Shown one piece after another: positions 8,773-16,795 of a stretch of 64,000 bases of DNA; positions within the stretch are counted from its first letter, which is position 1, and each line of letters begins with the position of its first letter. The position numbers and the translations under genes were made by a program. Source of the stretch: Holophagaceae bacterium. GTDB taxonomy: Bacteria > Acidobacteriota > Holophagae > Holophagales > Holophagaceae. Location: the NCBI GenBank assembly GCA_016720465.1, contig JADKKO010000004.1:1674001-1738000 (forward strand), read 5' to 3'. The notes beneath the pieces are model-generated. The model was not told where the DNA came from and did no database searches. It was given only the letters and a program-made list of their open reading frames with translations.

Positions 8773-10668
8773 TCACATCTCTAAATATGTGTGCAGCCTC
8801 CGCTGCTCTGTGAGCAACGACTTCAGGGCTTCGGCGGCATCCTTTTGCGCGCTGGTCTTGCGGCGGCTGGTGGGGGCCTGCACGAGCTGGGCGGGATCGT
8901 AGTGGACGCTGCGCAGCATGTGGTCGATGGTGTCGGCCTGGACGATGTGCTGAATCTTGAAATCGTCGTCTTCGTCCACGATGACGTGGGCCTCGTTGGG
9001 GGCGCCGAAGAGGTTGTGCCGCATCCCGAGGATGTCCTGGTAGGCGCCGGTCAGGAAGAACGCCACGTAGTAGGGCTCGCCGGTCTTGGGCTCGTGCAGC
9101 GGGATTTCGTCGCGCACATCCTTCAGATCGATGAACCGTTCCATCTTGCCGTCGCTATCGCAGGTGATGTCGCACAGCGTGGCGGACAGGGTCGGTTGCT
9201 CCTTCAGGCGGTGGATGGGCATGGCGGGGAAGAGCTGGTCGATGGCCCAGTGGTCGGGCATGGACTGGAAGATGCTGAAGTTGGCGATGAGCTTGTCCGC
9301 CAGGCTCTTGTTGAGATCCTGGAATTCCTCGGGGATGTATTTCAGGCTCTTGTGGCCCAGGATGCGCGAGAGTTTCCGGCAGACTTCCCAGAACAGGATC
9401 TCCCCCTTGGCGCGGTCCTCCAGGCCCAGGTAGCCCAGGTTGAAGAGCGTGAGCAGCTCGTCCTTCTGGGTGATGGCGTCGTGGTACATCTCGCTGAAAT
9501 TCTTGATGGAGATGTTGTCGCGGGTGTAGGCCAGCTCCTTCAGGATCTGGGGTTCCTTGCCCGTGAGTTCGACCTTGTACTTGGTGTGGGTGGTGTCGAT
9601 CAGGCCGATGATGTCCACGACCACGATCTGGTGGTAGGCCACGATGGCGCGCCCGGACTCGCTCAGGAGATCCGGCATGGGCACCTGTTCCTGGGCGCAG
9701 ATGTCCTTGGTGGTGTAGACCACGTCCGCGGCGTACTCCTCGATGGAGTAGTTCATGGAAGAGCTGAACGTGGTTTTGGAGCCGTCGTAGTCCACGCCGA
9801 GGCCGCCGCCCACATTGAGGTACTGGATGGGAACGCCCAATTTCCTGAGCTTGGCGTAGATGCGGGTGGCCTCCTTCATGGCGGCTTTCACGCTGCGGAT
9901 GTCCGTGATCTGCGAGCCAATGTGGAAATGCAATTCCTGGACGCTTTCCATCATGCCGCGCCGGTCCAGGGTCTCGACGGCTTCGAGGATCTCGCGGGTG
10001 GTCAGGCCGAATTTCGCGTGGTCCCCGGCGCTGGATTCCCACTTGCCCTTGCCCATGGAGTTGAGCTTGGCCCGCAGCCCCAGCAGGGGCATGACCTTCA
10101 GCTCCTTGGCGACTTTCAGGATGAGCGGCAGCTCGGTCATCTTCTCCACGGTGATGAGGCATTTCCGGCCGGCCTTCTGGGCCAGCAGGGCCATGCGGAT
10201 GAAGCTCTCGTCCTTGTAGCCGTTGCAGAGCACCATGGCGTCGGGATGCAGCTCCATGGAAAGCGCGATCATCAGCTCGGGCTTGGAACCGGCCTCCAGG
10301 CCGTAGTGGTACTTGGCGCCGGCCCGGACGATCTCCTCGACCACTTCCTTCATCTGGTTGGTCTTCACCGGGTACACGCCCTGGTAGGAGCCGTCGTAGG
10401 CGAACTCCTTGATGGCCTTGCGGAATGCCTCGTGCAGTTCGATGACGCGGTCCGCCAGGATCTGGGGGAAACGCAGGGTCAGGGGCGTGCGGACGCCCTT
10501 GCGCCGCAGGTGCTGGACGATCTCATAGACATCCGCCACCAGGTTCTCATCCTGGGTGGGCGCCACTTCCAGGTGCCCTTTGCTGTTGATCGCAAAGTAA
10601 TCGTTGCCCCATTCCTTCACGCCGTACAAAGTCGCGGCATCCTGGATCGTCCAGTGCTTCATGGGCAT
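8773..10668 (-). CDS. speA: Biosynthetic arginine decarboxylase
   Basis: PLP enzyme converting arginine to agmatine, the first step of the agmatine route to polyamines. The 631 residues match the usual SpeA length. The PLP lysine lies in YQGVYPVKTNQMK near the N terminus. HFHIGSQITDI, the glycine-rich YLNVGGGLGVDYDG and LLSESGRAI are the expected alanine-racemase-fold barrel motifs, and the C-terminal GAYQDILGMRHNLFG holds active-site residues. GGGAGG lies eight bases before the ATG at 10668; a second Met six bases on is also possible. speD, the S-adenosylmethionine decarboxylase gene, is 50 kb away in this window; no spermidine synthase gene is seen. Confidence 0.97.
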   Translation of the reverse strand: MPMKHWTIQDAATLYGVKEWGNDYFAINSKGHLEVAPTQDENLVADVYEIVQHLRRKGVRTPLTLRFPQILADRVIELHEAFRKAIKEFAYDGSYQGVYPVKTNQMKEVVEEIVRAGAKYHYGLEAGSKPELMIALSMELHPDAMVLCNGYKDESFIRMALLAQKAGRKCLITVEKMTELPLILKVAKELKVMPLLGLRAKLNSMGKGKWESSAGDHAKFGLTTREILEAVETLDRRGMMESVQELHFHIGSQITDIRSVKAAMKEATRIYAKLRKLGVPIQYLNVGGGLGVDYDGSKTTFSSSMNYSIEEYAADVVYTTKDICAQEQVPMPDLLSESGRAIVAYHQIVVVDIIGLIDTTHTKYKVELTGKEPQILKELAYTRDNISIKNFSEMYHDAITQKDELLTLFNLGYLGLEDRAKGEILFWEVCRKLSRILGHKSLKYIPEEFQDLNKSLADKLIANFSIFQSMPDHWAIDQLFPAMPIHRLKEQPTLSATLCDITCDSDGKMERFIDLKDVRDEIPLHEPKTGEPYYVAFFLTGAYQDILGMRHNLFGAPNEAHVIVDEDDDFKIQHIVQADTIDHMLRSVHYDPAQLVQAPTSRRKTSAQKDAAEALKSLLTEQRRLHTYLEM

Positions 10669-10749
10669 CGATAGGGCCTCCCGTGGAAAACGGCCTAAAG
10701 CCCTTTATAGGGGAAAATACCGAGTCGTACCAAGAAAAGTTCAGGGCGA

Positions 10750-11697
10750 TCAGATTGCGCCGTGTTCCGCGCTTCCAAGGATCAAGTCCAACGTCCGGAT
10801 CCAATGCCGGACCCGGACTCGCCTCAGGGCTGTGCGCCGTGTCCGCGCGCGCCATTGGGAAGGCCCGAGACGCAGGCTGGCCGCGGGCTCGGTATGAAGC
10901 CGGTTCGGATGGCCCCAGAGTCCGGCATCGCCAAATATCGGGCTGGCGTTCCAGGGGCAGACCTCCTGGCAGATGTCGCAGCCCGCGGCCCAGCCGCTCC
11001 GCGCGATGGCCGCGGCGACTTCAGGCGGCGGCTCCGCCTCGGTCTCGATGGTGAAGGTGGTCATGCAGCGGTTCGGATCCAGGCGGAAGGGCATGATGGC
11101 CTGGCTGGGACACGCATCTATGCAGGCCGTGCAGGAGCCGCAATGTTCTGATGAGAATGGCTGGTCTGGCGGAAGTTCCGCGTCCAGCAGCAGCACCGCC
11201 AGGAATCCCCAGGAGCCCTGCTTGCCCATGATCAGCAGCGTGTGCTTGCCCTGCCAGCCGAGCCCCGCCCGCACCGCCATCTGCCGTTCCATCAGCGGCG
11301 CCGTGTCCACGCACACCCGGCCCCGCAGGCCAGGCCTTTGTTCCTGGGCCTGCTTCAGCAGGTTCTGCAGTCGCGGCTTCAGCAGGATGTGGTAGTCCGT
11401 GCCCCAGAGGTAGCGGCTGAGTTTCAGGCTGCCGGGTTCGGCTCCTGGGACCGCATCCGGCCGCGCATAGGGGAAGAAGCCCACCAGCGCGGTCCTGGCG
11501 CCTTCCATGACCCGCTGCGGATCGAACAATGTCTCCGCATCGAGGTAGGGCAGGTGCGTGGCGCCGCCTTCAGAAAACCAAGCCTGGAGGCGGCCCCGTT
11601 CCGCCTCGAAGGGTTCGCAGGACGCGAAGCCCACCCGGGCGAAGCCCAGGGCGAGGGCCTCGGCCCGCAGCCATTCCTTGAAGGCGGGATCGTCCAT
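10750..11697 (-). CDS. queG: Epoxyqueuosine reductase
   Basis: Cobalamin- and Fe-S-dependent enzyme for the last step of queuosine synthesis in tRNA. The 315 residues contain the N-terminal DUF1730 part (LGFARVGFASCEPF), RVCVDTAPLMERQMAVRAGLG with the catalytic Asp region, and WQGKHTLLI. Two ferredoxin-type [4Fe-4S] motifs follow: CGSCTACIDACPSQAI and CDICQEVCPWN. The C-terminal tail is shorter and more Arg-rich than in Escherichia coli, without the HEAT-like extension of longer homologues. It lies just upstream of speA on the same strand with an 81-base gap, so they may share a transcript. Confidence 0.93.
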   Translation of the reverse strand: MDDPAFKEWLRAEALALGFARVGFASCEPFEAERGRLQAWFSEGGATHLPYLDAETLFDPQRVMEGARTALVGFFPYARPDAVPGAEPGSLKLSRYLWGTDYHILLKPRLQNLLKQAQEQRPGLRGRVCVDTAPLMERQMAVRAGLGWQGKHTLLIMGKQGSWGFLAVLLLDAELPPDQPFSSEHCGSCTACIDACPSQAIMPFRLDPNRCMTTFTIETEAEPPPEVAAAIARSGWAAGCDICQEVCPWNASPIFGDAGLWGHPNRLHTEPAASLRLGPSQWRARTRRTALRRVRVRHWIRTLDLILGSAEHGAI

Positions 11698-11800
11698 GGG
11701 GATAAGGATAGGGGAAAGGGGAGCGGTGGGCTTTCAGCCCAATCGGCATTAGGCTGGAGGTCCACGAACCCGAAGGCCGAGCGCCAACCGCCCTCCTCCC

Positions 11801-12505
11801 ATGAACCTGCCCAACTACATCACCTTCGCCCGCATTCTCATGGTCCCGATTCTCGTCGTGGTCCTCATGACGCGGGTGCAGAACCATCTGATCATCGGCG
11901 TCACGCTGTTCTGGATCGCGTCGCTCACGGATTGGCTGGACGGGTATCTGGCGCGGCGCTGGAACGAAGTCACGGTGCTGGGGAAGCTCCTGGATCCGCT
12001 GGCGGACAAGTTGCTGGTGGCGGGCGCGCTCATGAGCCTGGTGGAGCTGAACCTGGCGCCGGCCTGGATGGCCTTCATCATCCTGGCTCGGGAGTTCGCC
12101 ATCACCGGGCTGCGCGGCATCGCCTCGGAGGAAGGCGTCACCATCGCGGCGGGCACCGTGGGCAAGTGGAAGCTGGGCGCCCAGGTGGCGGCCATTTCCT
12201 GCCTGATGCTTGGACCGAAGCTGGACCCATTTCTTCACACGCTGACCAAGCGCGAGATCTTCCATTTCTTCATCCAGCTCAACCGGCCCTACGCCTTCTT
12301 CTCCGGCATGGGCATGATCCTGATGTGGATCGCCGTGGCGCTCGCCATCTGGAGCGCGGCGGTGTATTTCAAGGATTTCTATGATGCCGTGGGAGAACGC
12401 CTCTTCAATGGTTCAGGCAAGCTCACCGGTAATCCGAAATCCGCAGTGCATGATGATGCCGCCAGCCATCCAGGGCATGGCGGCGATGGGGGCAACATCC
12501 AGTGA
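11801..12505 (+). CDS. pgsA: CDP-diacylglycerol--glycerol-3-phosphate 3-phosphatidyltransferase
   Basis: Integral membrane enzyme making phosphatidylglycerol phosphate from CDP-diacylglycerol and glycerol 3-phosphate. The CDP-alcohol phosphotransferase signature is intact: D-W-L-D-G-Y-L-A-R-R, eight residues, then G-K-L-L-D-P-L-A-D-K, with all catalytic Asp present. The N terminus MNLPNYITFARILMVP is the standard PgsA opening. Four to five hydrophobic helices are visible. The 234 residues exceed the usual 180-200, with extra helices and a hydrophilic, His/Gly-rich tail of about 35 residues that has no clear counterpart. The 3' end overlaps the next gene by four bases, indicating coupling. Confidence 0.93.
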   Translation: MNLPNYITFARILMVPILVVVLMTRVQNHLIIGVTLFWIASLTDWLDGYLARRWNEVTVLGKLLDPLADKLLVAGALMSLVELNLAPAWMAFIILAREFAITGLRGIASEEGVTIAAGTVGKWKLGAQVAAISCLMLGPKLDPFLHTLTKREIFHFFIQLNRPYAFFSGMGMILMWIAVALAIWSAAVYFKDFYDAVGERLFNGSGKLTGNPKSAVHDDAASHPGHGGDGGNIQ

Positions 12506-13143
12506 TCCGCCGGTATCTCCTCGCAGGCCTGTTCACCTTGCTGCCGATGGTGGTGACCCTTTGGATCCTGAACTGGATCTTCGGCGCCCTCATCGGCATC
12601 TTCCGGGGGCCGCTCGTGTTCGTCTACACGGCCCTGCGCCTGCCGGAGCCGGGCTATTGGACCCTGGCTTTCTTCTCGGCCATCGCCACGATCCTGCTGC
12701 TCATGCTGGTGGGCGCCTCGGTCGGGAATTTTGTGGGCCGGCAGCTCCTGTTGTGGATGGATGAGCTGATGCTCCGCGTGCCGGTGGTGAAAGGTGTCTA
12801 CGGGGCCACCAAGCAGCTCATCAACGCCATCCAGAGCGGGCAGGGCGCCAACAGCGGCGGCGGATTCAAGGAAGTGGTGCTGGTGGAATGGCCCCATCCG
12901 GGCTCCTACACCCTGGGCTTCGTGGCCCACCGCGACTGCTCCTGGGCCATGGAGGGCGGCGAGCGCATGATCGCCGTCTACATCGCCACGGCGCCCAATC
13001 CCACCTCCGGCTATGTGGTGATGGTGGATGCTTCCAAGGTCCGCCCCGTGCAGCTCCGGCCGGACCAGGCGCTCACCTGGGCCGTCAGCGGCGGCGTCAT
13101 CATCCCCAGCAGCGCGAGGCTCCCGGAAAAGGGAGACATGTGA
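12502..13143 (+). CDS. DUF502 family inner-membrane protein
   Basis: 213 residues, GTG start overlapping the pgsA stop as GTGA. Two N-terminal transmembrane helices (LLAGLFTLLPMVVTLWILNWI and LAFFSAIATILLLMLVGASVG) are followed by the family-typical IPVVKxVYxxxKQ-like segment, here VPVVKGVYGATKQL. The cytoplasmic or periplasmic beta domain carries VVLVEWPHPGSYTLGFV and a YVVMVDASKVRPVQL strand. It ends with the short WAVSGGVIIPS motif. DUF502 members are widespread in bacteria and archaea and are sometimes linked to envelope or lipid homeostasis; coupling to pgsA agrees with that, but no activity can be assigned. Confidence 0.85.
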   Translation: MIRRYLLAGLFTLLPMVVTLWILNWIFGALIGIFRGPLVFVYTALRLPEPGYWTLAFFSAIATILLLMLVGASVGNFVGRQLLLWMDELMLRVPVVKGVYGATKQLINAIQSGQGANSGGGFKEVVLVEWPHPGSYTLGFVAHRDCSWAMEGGERMIAVYIATAPNPTSGYVVMVDASKVRPVQLRPDQALTWAVSGGVIIPSSARLPEKGDM

Positions 13144-13169
13144 TGCCAATTCGCAGGCAAAAAAATGAT

Positions 13170-13298
13170 TCACCGCCAAGGCGCCAAGACCGCCAAGAAA
13201 AGCCTGCAGGTGTGAATTTAGGTGCTTGTTATCGCGGTATCAACCAAGTTGATAGACGATATACAAAGACTTGGCGCCCTTGGCGTCTTGGCGGTGGG
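13170..13298. repeat. Inverted pair of patterned CGCCAAG repeats
   Basis: Two arms of about 29 bases, at 13170-13198 and 13269-13298, are near-perfect inverse complements. Each is built from the unit CGCCAAG spaced by one to three bases (arm 1 begins CACCGCCAAGGCGCCAAG). The 70-base loop holds ATCAAC-caa-GTTGAT, a small palindrome at 13239-13253. It lies between two co-directional genes and could fold as one long hairpin. No transposase or target duplication is visible. Confidence 0.75.
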
Positions 13299-13330
13299 TT
13301 CTTTTTCTTGATGAATGAATGCGAGTTAGC

Positions 13331-14059
13331 ATGACTGCCCTTGCTGGCAAGCGCATCCTCGTCACCGGCGCCGGCAGCGGGATCGGGCGAGCGGCGGCGC
13401 GGATGTTCGCCGAGCGCGGCGCGGAGCTGGTGCTCGTGGGGCGCCGGCTGGACGCGCTGAAGGAGACGCTTCCGAACGCCCTATGCGTGTCGCTGGACCA
13501 TTCCGATGATGCAGCGGTGGCGGCCTTCGCGGCCCAGTGCCCCGAGCTGGACGGAATGTTCCTCAATGCCGGCCAGTTCCTGAAAGGCAGTGTTGAATCG
13601 TCGGACCTCTCCACCTTCGATCAGATGATCGCCGCGAACCTCCGTGGACCTTGGCTGATGTGCCATCACCTGGGATCGAAGCTCAAGATCGGCTCCAGCG
13701 TTGTGTTCACAGGCTCCAACATCGGGCTCCGCGCCATCCCCGACAGCGCCGCCTACAGCATTTCAAAAGCCGGCGTCCACATGCTGACCAAGGTGCTGGC
13801 CCTGGAATGGGCGCCCCGGAAAATCCGCTGCAACGCCATCGCGCTCGGCCCCATCCACACCGCCATGGTGGATGCGCGGTTGAAATCCTCCAGGGACCGG
13901 AAAGCCGATCTGGCCCGGCTTTCCAAAGTTAACCCGCTCAAGCGGCTGGGCCTCGAAGTCGAAATCGCCGCCCTCGCCGCCCACCTTTTGGGCGATGAAA
14001 GCGTCTGGACCACAGGGTGCGTGATTCCCGTGGACGGCGGGGCGGACGCGGTGTACTGA
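13331..14059 (+). CDS. SDR-family short-chain dehydrogenase/reductase
   Basis: 242-residue classical short-chain dehydrogenase. The nucleotide-binding motif is TGAGSGIG, followed by VGRR after the second strand, an NAG motif in MFLNAGQF, catalytic Ser in VVFTGSNIG (weakly conserved context), and the YSISKAG motif with Tyr and Lys. CVIPVDGG closes the fold as in FabG-like enzymes. The Arg pair after strand 2 suggests NADPH. The start at 13331 (MTALAGKRILVTG) is preferred to an in-frame ATG 12 bases upstream that adds MRVS. Substrate cannot be told from sequence. Confidence 0.88.
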   Translation: MTALAGKRILVTGAGSGIGRAAARMFAERGAELVLVGRRLDALKETLPNALCVSLDHSDDAAVAAFAAQCPELDGMFLNAGQFLKGSVESSDLSTFDQMIAANLRGPWLMCHHLGSKLKIGSSVVFTGSNIGLRAIPDSAAYSISKAGVHMLTKVLALEWAPRKIRCNAIALGPIHTAMVDARLKSSRDRKADLARLSKVNPLKRLGLEVEIAALAAHLLGDESVWTTGCVIPVDGGADAVY

Positions 14060-14070
14060 AACCGCTTGAA

Positions 14071-14170
14071 ACCGCGAAAAACGCCAAACTACGCGAATAA
14101 GGAAAAGAGCTGTGGGTCTGAATTGAGATCCCGATCTTATTTCGCGTTCTTTAGCGTTTTTCGCGGTTCA
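14071..14170. repeat. Inverted pair of patterned CGCGAAAAACGC repeats between convergent genes
   Basis: Arm 1 (14071-14100, starting ACCGCGAAAAACGCCAAA) and arm 2 (14139-14170, ending TTTTTCGCGGTTCA) are inverse complements with few mismatches, separated by about 38 bases. The unit is CGCGAA/AACGC. The element sits exactly between the SDR gene and the oppositely oriented lipocalin-like gene, so it may end transcription from both sides. Confidence 0.7.
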
Positions 14171-14178
14171 GTATTTTT

Positions 14179-14751
14179 CTATTTCATTGGGATGGCGCCG
14201 CCAGCGGGCCAGGTGGTGTCGCCGATGCGCTTGAGGTTCATCTCAAAGAAGCGGATCGGCTCCTTGTCCGGCACCAGGCGGTCGCCGACCTCGCGCCATT
14301 CGCCCTTCTTGATGGTCGCGGTGTAGCGGATGGTCATGGGGCCCGCAGGGATTTCCCACACGTAGCCGTCGGCGTTCGGGGTCAGCGCGAAATCGCCGAC
14401 CATGCCCTGGGCATGGGAATGCATCGTGAATTTCTTGGTGCCTGGATTGTAGGAGATGGTGCCGAAGGCGTTGAACGCGACCTTGCCATCCGTGTCGTAG
14501 CCCCGGCCTTCGATGACTTTCACGGCTCCATCCAGGAAGGGGCCGATGCGCTCGGTCTGGGTGAGGGTATGCTTCTCGCCGGAAGGCAGGAGGGTCCAGG
14601 CGGCGCCCCGCCAAGCGCCATCCATGAAGGCGAGCGAAGCCATCGCCTCGCGCTGGGCCTTCAAGAGCGCCGCCGGGTCCGGGCGCCCCTGGCCGAATAA
14701 AGTCGAGGCCGCCAGTAGAAGCGCAAGCGCCGCGAATTGAGATCTGGCCAT
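14179..14751 (-). CDS. Exported DUF1579-like beta-barrel protein
   Basis: 190 residues. The ATG at 14751 follows AGGAGGATTTGAA, a near-perfect ribosome site, so the 16 residues encoded upstream in frame are not used. A signal peptide (MARSQFAALALLLAASTLFGQ) is followed by a Trp-containing opening FMDGAWRGAAWTLL, alternating strands (TQTERIGPFLDGAVKVIEGRGY, FNAFGTISYNPGTKKFTMHS) and a WEIPAGPMTIRYTATI strand. This matches the lipocalin-like DUF1579 type of small beta barrel. Ligand and role are unknown. Confidence 0.7.
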   Translation of the reverse strand: MARSQFAALALLLAASTLFGQGRPDPAALLKAQREAMASLAFMDGAWRGAAWTLLPSGEKHTLTQTERIGPFLDGAVKVIEGRGYDTDGKVAFNAFGTISYNPGTKKFTMHSHAQGMVGDFALTPNADGYVWEIPAGPMTIRYTATIKKGEWREVGDRLVPDKEPIRFFEMNLKRIGDTTWPAGGAIPMK

Positions 14752-14963
14752 TTCAAATCCTCCTGAAAGCAGCGGCCGCATGGGGCCGGGTGATGGCAAG
14801 GCCTGATGGTGATGCGGGTCCAGCGCGCATCGCCGGAAATTCCGTCAACGGGCCCTGCGATCCGGCTGGAAGGCGGGAATGGCCCGCCGGGCGGAGCGGG
14901 GCTCGGCGCATGGCTCTCGCGAAGTCCTGTCAGACTCACTAGCAGATCTCGGGAGACCGCCAC

Positions 14964-16232
14964 TTGATTGCTGATCCGCCAAGGCCGGTTGCGTGGCCCG
15001 AAGCGCCCACGGCCCCATGCTCCGCCGCGGCGCAGGTGGACGTGGACGTGGCGATCGTCGGCGCGGGCATCCACGGCTGCGCGCTGGCCCGCGAGTTGAC
15101 GCTGCGCGGCATTTCCTGCGCGGTGGTGGACCGGGGCGCCGTGGGCGGTGGCACCTCGCAGTGGTCCTCGCAATTGCTGCACGGCGGCATCCGGTATCTG
15201 CAGACCGGCGACATCAGGCAGATGCGCGAAGGCCTGGTGGAGCGCGCCGCCTGGGCCACCCTCGCGCCCTGGCGCGTGAAGTGGGAGAGCTTCTGGATGC
15301 CCCATCGCGGATTCTTCGAAGGGCTGTCCCATCGCGTGGGCATCGGCCTTTACGATGCCTGGGGCCGGAACCGGCCCGGATGGCCCCCCGCGCTGCGGCT
15401 GGGCGCGGTGCCGTCCTCGGTTTTCGAAGCGGATCCCCGGGCGGCGGCCTCGCCCTTCAGCGGCGCGGTCGCTTACGCGGATCTGATGACCTGGGACCGG
15501 GACCTGGTCCGGGATCTGGCGGCATCCAGCGCCGCGATCTGGCTGGATTTTCATGAGATCGAAGGCTTCGACGATGAACCAGGCATTCTCAAAGCCGCGC
15601 ACGCCCGGGATCTGCGGGATGGCACCCGGCGCACGGTCGCCGCCCGGAAATGGGTGTTCGCGCTGGGGCCCTGGAACGATGCGCTGCTGCTCCGCTGGTT
15701 CGGCGATGGCTGGAAGCGCCTGCGCCTCTCCAGCGGCATCCATCTCTGGTTCGACGCGCCGGACCTGCTGCAGCGCGGCTGCGAACACCCGTGGGCGATG
15801 CTGCGGGGGGAAGGCCGCATCCTGTTCGTCATCCCCCGGGACGGCCTGCTGCAGGTGGGCACCACCGAGCGGGCCGTGGAAGATGGCTGCGTGCCGATTC
15901 TGGAGGCCGAGCGCGAAGAATTGTTCAAGGCGCTGGAGGACAACATCCCATCCGTGCAGTGGCGCAAACTCGCCGTGCGCCTGGAGGAGTCAGGCGTGCG
16001 GCCCCTGGTGCGGCCTCCCAAGGACAAGGCCCACACCGCCAACCTGAGCCGCGAGGCCATCCTCGAAACCCATCCGAAATTCTCGAACCTGCGCCTAGTG
16101 CTGGGCGGGAAGCTCACTACCGCCCGGGCCCTCATGGACCGCCTCGCCACGGAGCTGAGCGGCCAGGCCTGCCCGGAATCCCGCACGCGCCCCTTGCACA
16201 AATGGGATGGACAAAGCGCCGGACTCCAGTAA
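14964..16232 (+). CDS. GlpD-like FAD-dependent glycerol-3-phosphate dehydrogenase
   Basis: 422 residues, DAO-family flavoenzyme. The FAD-binding motif is VAIVGAGIHGCALARELTLRG, then SQWSSQLLHGGIRYLQTGDIRQMREGLVER, the segment that marks aerobic-type glycerol-3-phosphate dehydrogenases. GGKLTTARALMDRLA near the end is also typical. At 422 residues it lacks the C-terminal domain found in GlpD proteins of about 500 or more, so it may be a shortened relative. The start is TTG at 14964 behind GGGAG; no ATG fits. It is divergent from the DUF1579-like gene. Confidence 0.82.
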   Translation: MIADPPRPVAWPEAPTAPCSAAAQVDVDVAIVGAGIHGCALARELTLRGISCAVVDRGAVGGGTSQWSSQLLHGGIRYLQTGDIRQMREGLVERAAWATLAPWRVKWESFWMPHRGFFEGLSHRVGIGLYDAWGRNRPGWPPALRLGAVPSSVFEADPRAAASPFSGAVAYADLMTWDRDLVRDLAASSAAIWLDFHEIEGFDDEPGILKAAHARDLRDGTRRTVAARKWVFALGPWNDALLLRWFGDGWKRLRLSSGIHLWFDAPDLLQRGCEHPWAMLRGEGRILFVIPRDGLLQVGTTERAVEDGCVPILEAEREELFKALEDNIPSVQWRKLAVRLEESGVRPLVRPPKDKAHTANLSREAILETHPKFSNLRLVLGGKLTTARALMDRLATELSGQACPESRTRPLHKWDGQSAGLQ

Positions 16233-16285
16233 AATCGAGAGTCCCGCTCATCGCGAAAGCCGTCAGCGGAACTTTGAGAAGCACC

Positions 16286-16362
16286 GGTCCCGTAGCTCAG
16301 CTGGATAGAGCATCAGACTACGAATCTGAGGGTCGTACGTTCGAATCGTATCGGGACCACCA
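16286..16362 (+). tRNA. tRNA-Arg (anticodon ACG)
   Basis: A 77-base cloverleaf: acceptor GGTCCCG pairs with CGGGACC, followed by discriminator A and an encoded CCA. The D arm GCTC/GAGC, anticodon stem TCAGA/TCTGA with loop CTACGAA (anticodon ACG at 16320-16322), and T arm GTACG-TTCGAAT-CGTAT (one G-T pair) all fit. The first anticodon base A is probably edited to inosine by TadA. An accessory cassette begins a few hundred bases downstream. Confidence 0.97.
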
Positions 16363-16377
16363 ATCAAAACAACACTT

Positions 16378-16412
16378 ACGGCCACCATCAAAAGTGGCCG
16401 TTTTTGTTGTTG
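16378..16412 (+). terminator. Intrinsic terminator of tRNA-Arg
   Basis: Perfect eight-base stem ACGGCCAC / GTGGCCGT around an eight-base loop, followed by TTTTTGTTGTT, 16 bases after the tRNA CCA end. Confidence 0.85.
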
Positions 16413-16795
16413 TCCCACCATTGCCACATTCTTGCCAGAGGCATACATACTCCAGGCCTGTCTCTTGATGGGGTAGTCAGGAGGCCGATAGCTATCGCCT
16501 GTATGGGTTGCTTCAACTCAGGTCACCCCTGGGGTGTGGACGGACGCAGTAGTGAGATTGAGAGGGGCAGGGTCTCTCAATCACTTCGGAAAGCGAGAGG
16601 GTCTAGGATTCCGAACCCCGCAAGTTGGGCATGACCCTATGCTGAGTGGAACCCCGCACAGAGGGATTGGGTGTGACATTCGGGGAGCATGCCATGATTC
16701 CGTGACTCCAAATGTAGTCGACACTAAAGCCCTATCAGCGATTCGATATTCGGGGCTGTTCATGGAAAATGAAAGAATGGCCTGAAGGGATCTCC
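16413..16795. other. Intergenic region between tRNA-Arg and the conflict cassette
   Basis: About 380 bases with no gene that can be supported; short open frames lack ribosome sites and known sequence. A second copy of the tRNA 3' end, which would mark integration, was not found here or after the cassette. The region ends with GAAGGGA, the ribosome site of the DUF1016 gene. Confidence 0.5.

Noticed and set aside
8791..10674. A 627-codon open frame on the plus strand opposite speA
   Set aside because: It mirrors speA codon bias, has no ribosome site and no known domains; it is an antisense frame of GC-rich coding DNA.
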